Positions 33,162-45,801 of a DNA stretch of 64,000 bases are shown here, one piece after another (positions within the stretch are counted from its first letter, which is position 1; each line of letters starts with the position of its first letter). Both the position numbers and the translations under genes were made by a program. Under the pieces are notes generated by a model. That model was not told the origin of the DNA. It made no database searches and saw only the letters and a program-made list of their open reading frames with translations. The DNA is taken from assembly GCA_017163975.1 (NCBI GenBank), contig JAFFSR010000347.1, positions 7,554,001 to 7,618,000 on the forward strand, written 5' to 3'. Source of the DNA: Anastatus disparis (lineage: Eukaryota; Arthropoda; Insecta; Hymenoptera; Eupelmidae).

Positions 33162-35370
33162 TGCCACCAGATTTTTTTTTTAATAAGTGAGCAGTTTTTA
33201 ATCAGTTACACAAACAGGTTATTTTTTCTATGTTACTTAAAATAAAAAAAATTCTAGTTTAGGAAAAGTTGCTAATATTAATACTGATAAAAATCTTGAA
33301 GATTTTTAAGGAATGGTTTTACTTTTTGATGGATAATTTGATTATATGATTTTATTTTTGAAAAAGTTTTTCACATAATAGTTATCTGTAATAAAAAAAT
33401 TCTTTTACAATGTTAATTACTTTTTCCTGGCATTCGTTTTGAAAGTTTATGCTTAGCAATTTTAAAATTTGGTTGTGACACTGATGATGCTGCTATAAAT
33501 TATTTTGGATGTGTTATAATTAGTGTGCTGCCTCAATTTTCAACTGAAGGATTATAAATTAAGGATATTTTGGATTGAATTGCGGAAATAAAATAAATGA
33601 TTAAAGATTTACAATCAACAAATCAATAAATTCAATTATTAATAGTTAAAAAAAAATGTTACCTTGTCAGTGAGTTTTTTCAACAGGGTTATACATAAAT
33701 TAAATTAATTAAAATTAATATTTTTAATCAATCATATACCTATTTTTTTTTTTTAAAAGATATATTTTTACAAAATATGTAACAGTAAAAAAGTAGTTCA
33801 CAGAAAAAAATTGTACTTCGTTAAGAAATTTTATAAATTATAAAAACACAAGTTTTTTAAACTTCGTAATATAATGAATAGCGTACTGTACATATTGTTC
33901 TTGTAGCAAAAATTTTACATGTAAAAAATGTAATAAGATTAAAATACAAATAACGATTAATTAAACGTATTTATAAATTATAACATAAATTTAGCAAATA
34001 AAATAAAATTTTAGGAAATCCTATTCTAATCTCTGCTGCACTGTAACAATAGTCTCATTCTAATATGAAAAATTGAAAAAAATTATAAAACTTATTCTTT
34101 TTCATAACTTTGGCATGAAAATAGCATGAAATAAGCCACAAAATGTTTTTTATTTAAAAAATAGACTTTTCAAATTTTTGGAAATTATATCATACAAATT
34201 TTCCTGGACATTTTCCGACTTCACCCCCTTTAAATTGATGTTCAGTGACAAAATATATAAAAAAAATTTTTGGAACCGTGGACTTTAATGTTACTATAGC
34301 AATCTCCTCTATTTTCCGACCTGACTTTTTCATGTGAGCACCGTTGCGCGGTACTCTCTGAATAAGCGGTTCAATTCTTCGTGAAAAATTAAAGGAAGAC
34401 CGTAACCAGCCTAAACCATTCTTTTTTTATCAACAGTTAGTGGATTAAAGAATAATTTTTGCTAATTAAAATGTAAAAATTCTTAATTATATTGGACACC
34501 AATGATTGGTGCAATAAAATAAAAAAAATCATTAAAAATGGCAAAATGAGTTTTTTTTATATTGATGATGTTTTTACAGAGAGATGGTGCAATGTACGGC
34601 AAAATTGATAAGAATATTTTCGACTCAATATTTGATGAAAACCACGAAAAATTATGTTTTTCCGCGAAAAATTAACAACCAGAAAATTTAATTTAGAGAT
34701 TTTCTTAACTATTTTCCAGCTATCCACCCTCGAAATTCGTGTTCAGGGCACCAAAATACACAGGAAAAACTTTGATGGTGCCGTGGATCTCCATCGGCTA
34801 CGGAAACTCTCCTAGCTACCTATATTAGTTATAAATGTCCTCCGTATTCAGGTGAAATACCCCGGTTAAAATGTACATTAAGGTTTGGAAAGATCCTGAT
34901 GTAAAAGAATCTTTTTAATTTTCTACGGTTTTTGGTACCAGTCCATAATACAACTTTGCGAACTCTTAGGAAAAAAATTGTCATGATAGTCGTTGATACC
35001 TTCTGAACTTTTTTGATTCATTAAGTTTTACTAAGGAATAGTAATCTTAATTTTATCGTATTCACAATTGATGAGCAATTAAGATCGCTTTAGAAATGAA
35101 CAGCACTGTAAAGTTTTCAGGAGAAACCTTCTAGATTGTATTTTAAAAAATTCTTCAGAAATATTTTTTACGTTTTATCATCGTATGAATATATTTATTA
35201 AATTATTGGTAAATAAATGATTATAAATCTATGAGATCATTTAAGAATACGGATGAATCTTTATATTTTTTCTATATTGATTGAAAGGTTAATGAAACTT
35301 CACGAACTCTGTGGAAGTAAATCGAAATAAATTATTACAATCTTGTAAAGAGTTTAATAGCTATTAAAGA
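33161..35370. other. interior of giant hAT, AT-rich, no gene seen
   Basis: Contains a weak divergent pair: 34180-34330 and 34690-34830 share TTTTCC...CACCC, GTTCAG...CAAAATA and CCGTGGA...CTCCT in the same order, spaced about 510 bp. Otherwise featureless. Confidence 0.5.
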
Positions 35371-35375
35371 TCCTT

Positions 35376-35475
35376 AAGAAGAGGTCAAGTATATATGTCC
35401 TATTCTAATCAAAAAATTGATTTTTTTACAAAAACTAATAATTATAGCAAAAAATAAAGAAAAAGCCCCATCTTG
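35376..35475. mobile_element. half copy of a TTAA foldback MITE
   Basis: TTAAGAAGAGGTCAAGTATA then the arm words TTCTAATCAAAAAATTGATT and AAAAACTAATAATTATAGCA, matching one arm of the MITEs at 48854, 49703 and 57962. The other arm is missing. Confidence 0.7.
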
Positions 35476-35679
35476 TATCATGAAAACGCTGCCAAGTGCT
35501 TTGGCGCAATGCTTTCTCATAGAGCGCATTGAGTTAGAGTAATTTAATTTAATTTTTTTAAATACAATTTTAATATAAATGTCCCTATCCTCTGTATTGA
35601 AGGCTGTCTTAATACCTACGAAAACTATATGAATTTTACTCTTTCTTACTTTTGCCATTTGCATAATGTGATTTTATGA

Positions 35680-36290
35680 TGCTCTAAAATTAAAAATGCG
35701 TTTATAAAATTAATTTTTCCAAGCTTGTCTTCTTAACACTATAACCAATAACTTGCATATAAATTTTGGAACATTTTTATCGAATAGTTTACAAAAAATA
35801 CCAAATAATTGAAAAATAAACATTGTTTTAAAATTTTCAAAAAGCTTTAACGTTACAACTACGCTAAGAAAACCAGTTTTCAAAAGTTCATTTTATTTAG
35901 GCAATCGTAAATAATTTCTATACATAATTTTAAGTTACTTCATCGAGTAGTTTACGTAAAATACTAAAAAATAAGTGAAATTCTATTCAAAATTTACAAA
36001 ATGCTCTAAAATTAAAACTGCACTAAGAAAATAAGTTTTTCCAAACTTGCTTTAATTAGGCAATAACAAATAATTTGTATCAAAATTTTTGAGCAAATCT
36101 ATCGAATGGCTTTTGTGTAATAGAAAAAAAATGAAATATGAACATTTTTTCCAAAATCTTCAAAATGCTCTAAAATTAAAACTGCGCTAAGAAAATAAGT
36201 TTTCCAAAGCTTGATTTATTCAGATAATAGTAAATAATTTGCATGAAAATTTTTGAGCAAGTTTTGAGCAACGGCTTATAATTGAAATTT
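35680..36290. repeat. tandem repeat, about 160-bp period, four copies
   Basis: Units start AAAATGCTCTAAAATTAAAA or divergent forms at about 35678, 35838, 35999 and 36163. Each contains CTAAGAAAATAAGTTTTCCA-like, TAAATAATTTG and TCGAATAG-like words. The last is truncated. Confidence 0.85.
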
Positions 36291-36907
36291 CAATGTCGGA
36301 ACGATTCGGAAAACTTGAAACATTTATCAATTTTCATTTCATAATAGTTCTTAAACATTCTTTAAAGACCGGAAAAATATTTGTTCCGATTCTTTCAGAA
36401 ATTTTCGGGTCATTTTAACGAGGATATAACTGATGATGATGTAACAAAATTCAACTGCAATAATCAGAAATTTTCCAATCGAAAACGTTTTCATAAATAA
36501 TTTCCATAACTTTACAATTTCCGCGAAAATAATCATAATATTCATAATTCTGCAAAAATGACGATTTATATTGACTTTTTCATAAATTTAAGTAACTTAT
36601 AGAAATTTTCTCAAATTCAATTTACTTGTTTTTGTCATAAAAAACAAAAAATAATTAGTCTTAAAGCAGACTTAACGTAGGTAAATATAATTTTTTTATA
36701 TACGCTTTTCTTATATTCGCCTTCATGTCTGTTTGCTCGTTTGTCTGTCTGTAATCAAATCTTGCGCGCTCGATTTCAGGCACTTTTTGACAGATATAAA
36801 TTCTGACAATTGGCATAGACTTTGGTCTTGGATGACAATACAATAATCAGTTGTCATTTTGGTACCTGGACATCCAGGTCGATGATAATGGGTGTGAAAA
36901 GTCATCC

Positions 36908-37135
36908 CCGAGGAAGTATAAATGGGGAGGCTTTCTTTGGGTCGAGGCGAGTTTCTCGGGCGTTTTCAGGGTTGCTAAAACCGAATTTGAGATCAAACAA
37001 TTGCCACAAAGTGATGCACGTTGTCCAGAATACGCATGGACATCGTCTCCAAGGAAGTATAAGTAGAGAGGCTTTCTCTGTGTCGAGGTGGGTTCCCCGG
37101 GGGATTTTGGGGCTGCTTAAACCTAATTCGAGGTT
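36908..37135. repeat. GC-richer tandem pair, about 143-bp spacing
   Basis: AGGAAGTATAAATGGGGAGG with GTCGAGGCGAGTTTCTCGGG is repeated as AGGAAGTATAAGTAGAGAGG with GTCGAGGTGGGTTCCCCGGG, each followed by a TTGCTAAAACC/CTGCTTAAACC block. It stands out from the AT-rich surroundings; short ORFs through it are not convincing. Confidence 0.7.
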
Positions 37136-37199
37136 TGAAAGTGAATCTATAATGCATAATAATGATTTAGGATAAAGAGGTCGAACTGGAGTACCAAGT

Positions 37200-38180
37200 C
37201 GCCGATAACGGATGTACCTGAGTGTAATCTTCGAAAAGTTTGGTTACAATGTAACTCTAAATGATAATAAAAACAATTTTAACTTAAAAATAGAAAATAC
37301 AAAATTTTAAAAACATGCTTTAAAAATAAAATACAATAATTGAATAAATAGACTAAAAAGTATAAAATAAATAAATTAAATTTCTTGATATTACTTTTAT
37401 ATAGTTTCATTGCAATAATCAATAGAAAATTTTACAACAACAATTTAAAAAGGAAAGTGTGGTTGCTGAAATTTTTTCTAAAATCTTTTTAAGAAAATAT
37501 TAAAGATAGTATTGAAATTATTATTAGATTTACTGAAAATCAGTGCACACCCTATTCTTTTATAATTTTTGCTGTAAAATTTTATCTTGATTATTGCAAT
37601 GAAACTGTATAAAAGTAATTTTAAGAAATTTAATTAATTTATTTAATACTTTTTAGTGCATTTTTTCAATTATTGGTTTTTTTTTAACAACGTGTTTTCA
37701 ACATGAAAAAAACATTTTTTTATTTAATTATATTATTTCACCAATTAGATAAACTCAAATATCTTCATATTATAATTTGCAAAATGTGTTATTTATTTAA
37801 AATCAATTATTGTTTTAAGTATTTATCTAAAGTTCATAGTATTCGAGAAAACAATTTATTACGGAATTCATTAAACAATTCATAGAAAAAAAAATTTTTT
37901 AATTTACATTGTCTCATTTCAACAGTTTTATGATTTAGACCTATAAAATTTTTTGTATATGTTTTGTGTATGAAAATATATGATTAATCTGTAACTGAAA
38001 GAATAATTTATAGACCACCAGTTATTTTATTACCGCAATTAATATAAATGCAAATCTTTGTAAAATAACATAAAACTGGCTGACAATTTTCTGAAAAAAT
38101 TAGGGAACGTAGATATCTGTATAGCATAACCTTTTACTTTGGCACTCCGTACTTTTCTCAATAACGTCATTATAAATTTT
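37200..38180. other. AT-rich, no gene seen
   Basis: Nothing recognisable between the tandem pair and the dispersed repeat. Confidence 0.5.
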
Positions 38181-38184
38181 CTAT

Positions 38185-38410
38185 TTTGAAGTGAAACTTC
38201 TTTAGCGACGGTATACACCTCCCATAAGAGACGTATAAAAAAATTTTACGGGAGTGAATTGATTTCATGATGGTACATGCAACGGAACTAATGAAACGGA
38301 AGTGTATATATATGAGGGGCGTCCGCGCCTCCTATATGTAAATCAAGGTACTAGATACGTATAAAGAAAAATTCGCGGGACTGACTTGATGTCAAATGCA
38401 CAGATAGTGC
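38185..38410 (+). repeat. dispersed repeat, copy 2
   Basis: Second copy of the repeat at 26517-26745, same orientation; starts GAAGTGAAACTTCTTTA. It lies about 240 bp upstream of the transposase start. Confidence 0.75.
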
Positions 38411-38649
38411 ATGAAATTAATGTTTATGTATTTTTCTAACAAAGTTGGGTTTTGTAAAATTGAATTTTCGTTAAAAAGATTATAATTAAATTCATACTTT
38501 ACAAATTTTAGACCTCGTAAAAATTTAATTTTAGGAATATTATTTATAAAATAAATTCTCAAATCATTCTTACTGGATCAATAAACCTATAAATACATTG
38601 TATTTTATTATATTATTCATTATTTTGTTGTTCACTTTAAGGATTTAAA

Positions 38650-41600
38650 ATGAACAGTGAAGAACATTCAGTAGATAATACAGATGAATTGCTAGCTAGT
38701 TTAAGAGTTGGTATAGATAGTGAACCATTACATGATGATGGAAGTCAGGGGACAGCAAATAATGGTACCCATTATGAGTTATCACGATAGAGTAATTCTA
38801 CAGGAATTACAAATGTTTCAACGGCGCCTTCTGTTTCATTAAGTGATGAGCAAAAAGAAATGTTAGATGTCTGCTGTAAAACTTGTTATTTGGATGGAAA
38901 ATTTTTCAAAGCAGATTTGACGAAATCAAATGGCGATAAAATCATAGCAAAATGCATGACTTGTAACCAAATTATTCATGAAAATCTTAAAGTTTCATCA
39001 AATTATTATCGCCATTTAAAGGTTATTGTTTTTATATGTATATGTTATTAAATCAACTAATTTATTTATTGTTATGGTGACTTGCAAAATTTAAAAAGTA
39101 AAAATTGTGCTTTTTTAAAAATACCTTGATAAGGTCAATATTTAATGGTATGAATTGAAAAAAAATTTTGATGTTTTTTATGACAGTACATTCAAATATA
39201 AAGTTAATATTTAGATGAAATATCAAGTATCATGTTTCAATAAATATCTTGTTCAATGATGAATTTTCTCTTATGGATATATAAAATTGAACATTATTTA
39301 TATTAAAGTTATTTACCTTATCAGAAAAAAAGGTCAGCCATGTTGGTAGGTGACAATAATACTAAATTTTATCTGTTATAGTAAACACAGAATAAAATGT
39401 TGTGTTCACTTTTTTACAATGTCATCAAATTGCTTTTTTAACACCTAGTCCAAAAGTACCATATTTTCTCCTGTCGTCGAAAATAGAATATGGTATTTTT
39501 GGCCTATTGTTGAAAAATTTGTATTTTCACCTCGAGAGTAAATGAAGAATGACTTTAATTTTATGTGAATTGTCATCCAAGCCAAACAGGAGTTCTTTAT
39601 TTTCACTCGCTCTAGGTGAAAAATATACTATTTCATACAAAACCAAAAAATTTTAATAATATTAAATGTTTGTTTTGTATTAATTTTATGATTTAACATA
39701 ATTATATTTTTAGAGAAAACATGAAGATAAACTACAAAGCTATCAGCAATATAAAAAATTTAAAAAATTGGATGGTGATGATGAAGATGAAAATGATGTT
39801 GTTTATCGACGTGTGACATGTGCTTTTTCTCAAAATACTTTTGAAAAAAATCTTGTTGAGTTTTTATTGAGAAATCAACTTTTTCTTCGTCTAGTTGAAG
39901 ATTCAGCTTTTCGAAAAATATTTAATGGTTGTATATTTTATATAATATTTTTTTTATTATATTAATGAATAACATTTTATTTAAAATATTTAGATTTTAA
40001 AATTAAACATGGTGACGCTCCGTTAAAGCATTTGACTCGTTATACTACTGGAAAAAAAGTTGATGATTAATATTATAAACAATTAGACAAGATTAAAATG
40101 GCTTTAGCTAATGCAAACCATGTCTGTACAACAGCAGATATTTGGACTGGGTCGAATAGAAGATTTTTAGGTGTAACTGCTCATTGGGTAAGATAACATG
40201 TTATTCACATAAAGTAGTTAAGAAATTACAATAAAATCAAAATTATTTCTATTTGCAGATTAATGGTATATCTTTGGAAAGAAGATCAGCAGCTTTAGCT
40301 TGTAGACGATTTGAAGGATCGCATACCTTTTCCAATATAGCAGAGCAACTATCTATTATCTATTCGACTTTCGAGCTAACTACTGAAAAAATTGTATCTA
40401 CAGTTACGGATAATAGGAAAAATTTTGTTAAAGCCTTTAAAGAATTTGGAATAGAAAATCCAGAAAATTATTTTCCAGGTTATTTAAATTGTTATTTTAA
40501 ATCAATTATATTAAAAATTAAATAAATAGACATTTAAATTATTTGATGAATATAATCAATTCTTGAATTAAATTAATATTAAATAATAAAGTAAATTAAT
40601 AACTGTCAATTATCGGTAGATTTTCTTTAGATTTTATAACTTCTCATGAAACAAAATTTAATCAAACAAATCTAAATTTATTAAAAAAGCTAATTTTGCT
40701 TAAAAGTTATAAATATAATAAAAAAAATGAAAAAATTGAACTTCAAATTTATATGAAAAATCTTTATAAAATCTTAATAAATTTTTAAATTATTATATAA
40801 AAATTATTGTAGATGAGGATTCAACTGATTCTGAAGAGGAAATGGAAGAGTTTGAAGAAAATAATGGCGAAGAATCACTGTTTATGAACAGTAACGATAA
40901 TGTAAATCCTGTAGAAGACGAAACAATATTTTCAAATATAACACTATCTCGCCATTTGCGATAGGTCAGCCATACCTCGAGTTTGATTGCAAGAAAAGAT
41001 CTTGTAGATGCCATTAACAGAGTTCCAAATATTAAAAAGTGTCATAAATTTGTCATGGAAAAATGCCAACAATTATGGAAATGTTTAAGATCACCAAAAA
41101 AACGAGAAGAAATGAAAAAAATTTTTGAATACAGTCTACAGAGGCCCGTTATAACAAGGTGGAATTCTACGTATGACGCCTTTAAGCAAATCATTTCGTT
41201 AAAAGAAATAATTGATGATGAAAGAATTCATGACATGTTGGAATCTGATAAAATCTTAAGAAAAAAAGATTTTTAATTTATTGAAGATTATTTGAAATTG
41301 TGTCAACCCCTGGCTTCAGCGATTGATATTTTACAAGGAGAAAAAGATTGTCATTATAGTTATCTTTTACCCACATTGTTGACTATCCGTTAAAAAATGG
41401 AATACTTTATCGGCAAATAAAAGTTTGTCTATGTGTGAGCCACTGTTGAAATATTGAAAGGAAGCTTGAGACAAAAGATTTCATGATTTTTTTGAAATCA
41501 TTAACAATGGCGAATTAGCAGCTATAGCAGCACTCACGCACCCCAAATTTAGAGCAAAATGGATTTCGTGCTTTAATAAAAATACATAAGCAAAGATAAA

Positions 41601-42034
41601 AAGGCTTGTTGAAGAATTGGTTAGATAAAAATACATAAGCAAAGATAAAAAGGCTTGTTGAAGAATTGGTTAGGCCTAAAAAGCCGGAATCAGCTGTTCC
41701 AGATAATGAGGATACTGAAGACACGTTTTTTGATTTTGATGATGACAGCTCAAATACATTACTAAACACGGCTTTTGCACCTCAAGAACAAGAAGAAAAT
41801 GAACTAATGAGGTTTTTAGATGAAAAAACGATGTCTTTGGAGTCTTAAAATAATTTGCCAGTTGTTAAAAGCTTATTTTTGAAATTTAATACCACATTAC
41901 CTTCTTCAGCTGCAGTAGAAAGATTATTTTCTTATGCTACTTTAATGAACATGCCAAAATTTAATAGATTGTCTGATATTGAATTCGAAAAACGAGTACT
42001 GTATAAAGCAAATGGACTCAAAAGTTATTTGTAA
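38650..42034 (+). pseudogene. hAT transposase with introns, decayed
   Basis: Exons inferred from frame and splice signals: (1) about 38650-39019, acidic N-terminus, an in-frame TAG near 38788, and a BED zinc finger (CMTCNQIIHENLKVSSNYY, RHLK) completed by RKHED in exon 2 (about 39714-39926); (3) about 39993-40189 with a stop after KKVDD and TTADIWTGSNRRFLGVTAHW, holding the first catalytic Asp; (4) about 40259-40478 with VTDNRKNFVKAF, second Asp; (5) from about 40813, acidic segment, LSRHLR, stop, VSHTSSLIARK where hAT proteins have RC-AHTL, then RPVITRWNSTYDAFKQI; (6) a damaged helical region and the C-terminal dimerisation block LPSSAAVERLFSYATLMN ... FEKRVLYKANG. At least five stops and a 49-bp duplication make it non-functional. 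The order of motifs is that of hAT transposases. Confidence 0.88.
41580..41677 (+). repeat. 49-bp tandem duplication in the transposase
   Basis: The segment 'atacataagcaaagataaaaaggcttg...ggttag' occurs twice in direct succession inside the region encoding KIKRLVEELV, adding to frame damage. Confidence 0.9.
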
Positions 42035-42179
42035 GGGTATAAAGCTTTGAACTTAATAATACTTATTTTATTATTTTTATGAATAAGCAAAAAGTTTAAT
42101 AATTTATAATTGAATATTTATAATTATACAGAAACATTTTTTATAAAAGCAATTTTTCAATATGAATAGGTAAAAATTT

Positions 42180-42525
42180 TTTAAAATAATAATCGCGATA
42201 TTCAAAACCATCGAAAGATTTACATTGGCTGAGTAATCGCCACTTCATAAATTCTTTTTAAATGTTTCATATTAGAAAATAATCGCGATATTATGAAACA
42301 TATGAAAGATTACATTGGCTGAGTAATCGCCACTTAAAAAATTCTTTTCAAATGTTTCATATTAGAAAATAATTGCGATATTATTAAATATCTGAAAACT
42401 TAGATGGGCTGAGTAATCGCCACTTGAAAAGTTATTATTCAAACTCTTGTGTTAAATATGCAATCATGATATTAAAAATTAACCAAAAATGTAATTGGCT
42501 GAGTCATCGCCACATATAATATTGT
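42180..42525 (+). repeat. four tandem repeats, about 100-bp, after the transposase
   Basis: Each unit has AATAATCGCGATATT, a variable stretch, then TTGGCTGAGTAATCGCCACTT and TGTTTCATATTAG. Copies at about 42185, 42282, 42366 and 42455 decay towards the right. TCGCGA...GGCTGAGT.ATCGCCAC is the conserved core. Confidence 0.9.
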
Positions 42526-42559
42526 AAATTTTTACCAGCATGAAGTAAATAAATAATTT

Positions 42560-43965
42560 AAATAAATGACATGAAAAAAATTGTTTTATTGCTTTATATA
42601 AGGTCACATCGTATAGAAAAAAATTTAGAAGTCATGCATAAACAGCTATAGAGAACCTGTATATTTATATGAGCCCACATAATTAATATACGATGTATCC
42701 ATAGTCCATACACAATATGCATAAATGCGACTAATTATGTAAATCTTATTCATAGTCAATATATTATTTCCATTTTAATTTATTTTTTTTTATTCGAAAA
42801 ACCAATTTTCTTATTAGCAAAGGACAGAAATACGATTCTTTCTCTTGAAATATATCTTTATTTTCTATAATTTTGTAATAGTATTAGATATCTCTAATGA
42901 TTTCAAAGATTTATGTCTATTAAGGAAATAATATTTATAATAAATGATGTTTAAAAATATTACTTTTTATTTTTGTAAAAAATTAAAGTTTCATGATTTC
43001 ATGTAAGTAGCAAGAATGTTTATTGTTCGGTTAAATAAACAAAAATGTTAAAGATTTAATAAAAATTATATGTAAATGCATAACTAATTCAGAATTTCTT
43101 TATCTTTGGAATTTGACTTATATAGATTTTAAATGATTAAATTCAAATAAAATGAATTACTAATATGATTTCTTAACTTTCGTGGTAAGTAAATAATTGC
43201 TAAGATTCATAAATTCTCAAATTTTTTAAATAATAGCGCTTATTACCTGTATATCGGAATGATGTTTGATGAAAAAATGTTAAAATTATTCACTAATTAC
43301 AATAGTCATATGGTTTCTCGAAGTTAAATTTCGCTGGCATTATTCGAACAAAAAATCCATAAATTAGTAGGAATACTACCGCAAAATTATATGCGAGATG
43401 ATTTGTATGAATGATCTTTATGTATGGGTATCGACTACGAGTAAATCAACATATTTCATGGAACTTGCATGAATCTTAAACAATTGTTCTTTTAAAATCT
43501 TTTTATTTCCGAGTATTCTCCGACCTAATCAAACAACCTTAGAATCGAAATCTAAAAGAATCTCCAAGTTTCATTTGACGTAGTCTCTGCAAATGTCTGT
43601 AAACTTTATAATCGGTATGGAAAATTTCAAAATTCATTCATATAGACGATTTCCAAGTAGTCAGGATCACCTGGATATTGTGAGATGTCATCTCGGGAAA
43701 CGTACATGTTATTAATAAATAATGGCTAAATTTCAAAAGATATTCTTGCAGACAATGTTTATCTTACTCGGAACATCCATGTTTGGCTAGATAACATTTG
43801 AAACAACTTCAAAGTAGTTATTAAACTATAAGTTGAATTTCAAAAGTTTTAGCTGTAGATGATGCTCAAGTTGTCATTGACACCTAGGTATCCGAAGACG
43901 GCGATTGTGGGTACCACAGCATAATAAATAACTATTTTTTTAATATTGTCTACATCGATAAGGTA
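42560..43965. other. AT-rich, no gene seen
   Basis: Interior of the giant hAT right of the transposase. Nothing recognisable. Confidence 0.5.
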
Positions 43966-43968
43966 AAG

Positions 43969-43969
<1 letters not shown>

Positions 43970-43999
<30 letters not shown>

Positions 44000-44349
44000 T
44001 AAGTTAAATATGTGTTTGTATGTGTGAGCGTGTGCGTGCGCGTATGAGTTGAAATTAAATGTTCCATATAAACTTGAATAAACCTGACTGTGTACGTGCG
44101 ATTTTACATGAAATGTCCCTTATGCATATATATATATATATATATATGTTTATATCATGCTTGTGAGTCGACATGAAAAGTCCCACGCATGAACGCGTGT
44201 GTGCATGCATGCGAATTGACATAAAATGTCTCATATATCTAAACCTAAGGGTACTTAAATAGGTGTGTACAAGTTGTCATGGAATGTCCCATATATATAT
44301 AGAAAAACCTGTGCTTGCGAGTACGTGCGAGTTGACATGAAATGTCCCA

Positions 44350-44412
<63 letters not shown>

Positions 44413-44687
44413 AAAAAATTGCGGGTGAACGTGAGCAGGTTGATATGAAATGGACCATATATACATATGCAAAAACCTGTCTGTAAGGTCGTACATGAGT
44501 TGACATGAAGAGTCGCATGTATATAAAAGCGTGTATGCATGAATGCAAATTGACATAAAACGTCCCCTATATGTGAACCTGAAGGAACTCGGATAGGTGT
44601 GTGAGAGTTGTCATGAAATGTTCCATATATATGTAGAAAAGCCTGTGATTATGAGTACATACGAATTGACATGAAATGTTCCATATA

Positions 44688-44732
<45 letters not shown>

Positions 44733-44986
44733 ATCCTGTGTGTGTGTGCATGCATGCGAATTGACATCAAATGTCCCATATATATAAACCTTTGTCTGCT
44801 TGCGTTTCAATTGACACGAAAAATCCCATGAGTATTAACGTGTGCGTGCATGCATGCGAAACGATATGGAACGTCCCATATATATATATATATATATAAA
44901 CCTGTCTGTGGGTGTGTTCTAGTTGACGTGGAATGTCCCATGTATGTATGTATGTATGTATGTATGTATGTATGTATGTATGTATG

Positions 44987-45045
<59 letters not shown>

Positions 45046-45164
45046 ACTTGTCTGTATGTGTGCGTGTGGGTCGACATGAAATGTTGCATATATATGAGCC
45101 CAGGTGCGTATGTATGTGCGCGTCCACATATGTTTTTCTATATACAGTTATATGATAAAAATTC
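43970..45164 (-). repeat. minisatellite/TA array, right arm
   Basis: Reverse-complement versions of the left-arm units: GACATGAAATGTCCCATATA, GTGTGTGCATGCATGCGAAT, AATTGACATAAAA. TA runs at about 44127-44147, 44356-44402, 44693-44729 and 44990-45042; a TATG run at 44940-44990. It is shorter than the left arm (about 1.2 kb against 2.4 kb). Confidence 0.9.
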
Positions 45165-45801
45165 CTTAGTACGTTTAATTAAAAAGGAATTGTGGAATTT
45201 TTAATTAAAGCCCTCGAATTCACAAATCATAATCATAACTGACGCTCTTTCAATTCACGATTACATTTTGATTTCTCAATTGAAATTTATTTAATTAAGG
45301 ATTCCTTTTGATTTTGAAATTAAAGCCCTTTCAACTCACGATTAAATTTTTATTTCTTAATTGAAATTTATTTAATTAAGAATTCCTTTTGATTTTGGAA
45401 TTAAAGCCCTTTCAATTCACGATTACATTTTGATTTCTTAATTGAAATTTATTTAATTAAGGATTCCTTTTGATTTTGGAATTAAAGCCCTTTCAATTCA
45501 CGATTAAATTTTTATTTCTTAATTGAAATTTATTTAATTAAGAATTCCTTTTGATTTTGTAATTAAAGCCCTTTCAATTCACGATTACATTTTGATTTCT
45601 TAATTGAAATTTATTTAATTAAGAATTCCTTTTGATTTTTCAATTAAAGCCTTTTCAATTCACGATTAGATTTTGATTTGTTAATTAAAATATTTTTAAT
45701 TATTAATTGAAAAGTAATTGTTAATTAAATAAAACTTCAATTACAAATTCAAAAATGATTCATGATTCAAATAATTTTTAATTACTTTTTTTGCAACCCT
45801 G
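45165..45801 (-). repeat. outer inverted repeat, right
   Basis: Mirror of 30146-30775, with five copies of the 81-bp unit between about 45230 and 45660. Ends TGCAACCCTG. Confidence 0.9.

Larger units (their letters stand above)
30146..45801. mobile_element. giant hAT-like element, 15.66 kb
   Basis: Begins CAGGGTTGCAAA and ends TTTGCAACCCTG, hAT-style termini, with a perfect 8-bp duplication GTTAGTAT outside both ends. The terminal inverted repeats are long: an outer pair of about 620 bp (30146-30775 and 45165-45801) aligns almost collinearly, and an inner pair of microsatellite/minisatellite DNA (30776-33160 and 43970-45164) shows the same repeat words in opposite orientation. The 10.8 kb interior holds a decayed hAT transposase (38650-42034), several tandem repeats and copies of other repeats. 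It is inserted in the gag region of gypsy element G2. Whether the enclosed transposase belongs to this element or to a nested hAT is not settled. Confidence 0.85.

Noticed and set aside
30792..33245. Many overlapping ORFs of 60-215 aa on both strands rich in His, Thr, Ile and Tyr
   Set aside because: They are translations of the TA and GGGACATTTCATGTC minisatellite; frames stay open only because the repeat lacks stops.
36822..37175. 117-aa + strand ORF with repeated motif
   Set aside because: Overlaps a 143-bp tandem pair; no start context, family or codon signal supports a gene.
44245..45204. ORFs with YIYIYI or MYVCMYVC tracts
   Set aside because: Translations of TA and TATG microsatellites in the right arm of the giant element.
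30146..45801. Maverick/Polinton or polydnavirus segment
   Set aside because: Large size and long TIRs suggested it, but there is no polymerase B, integrase, ATPase or capsid gene, and the duplication is 8 bp, not 5-6 bp.
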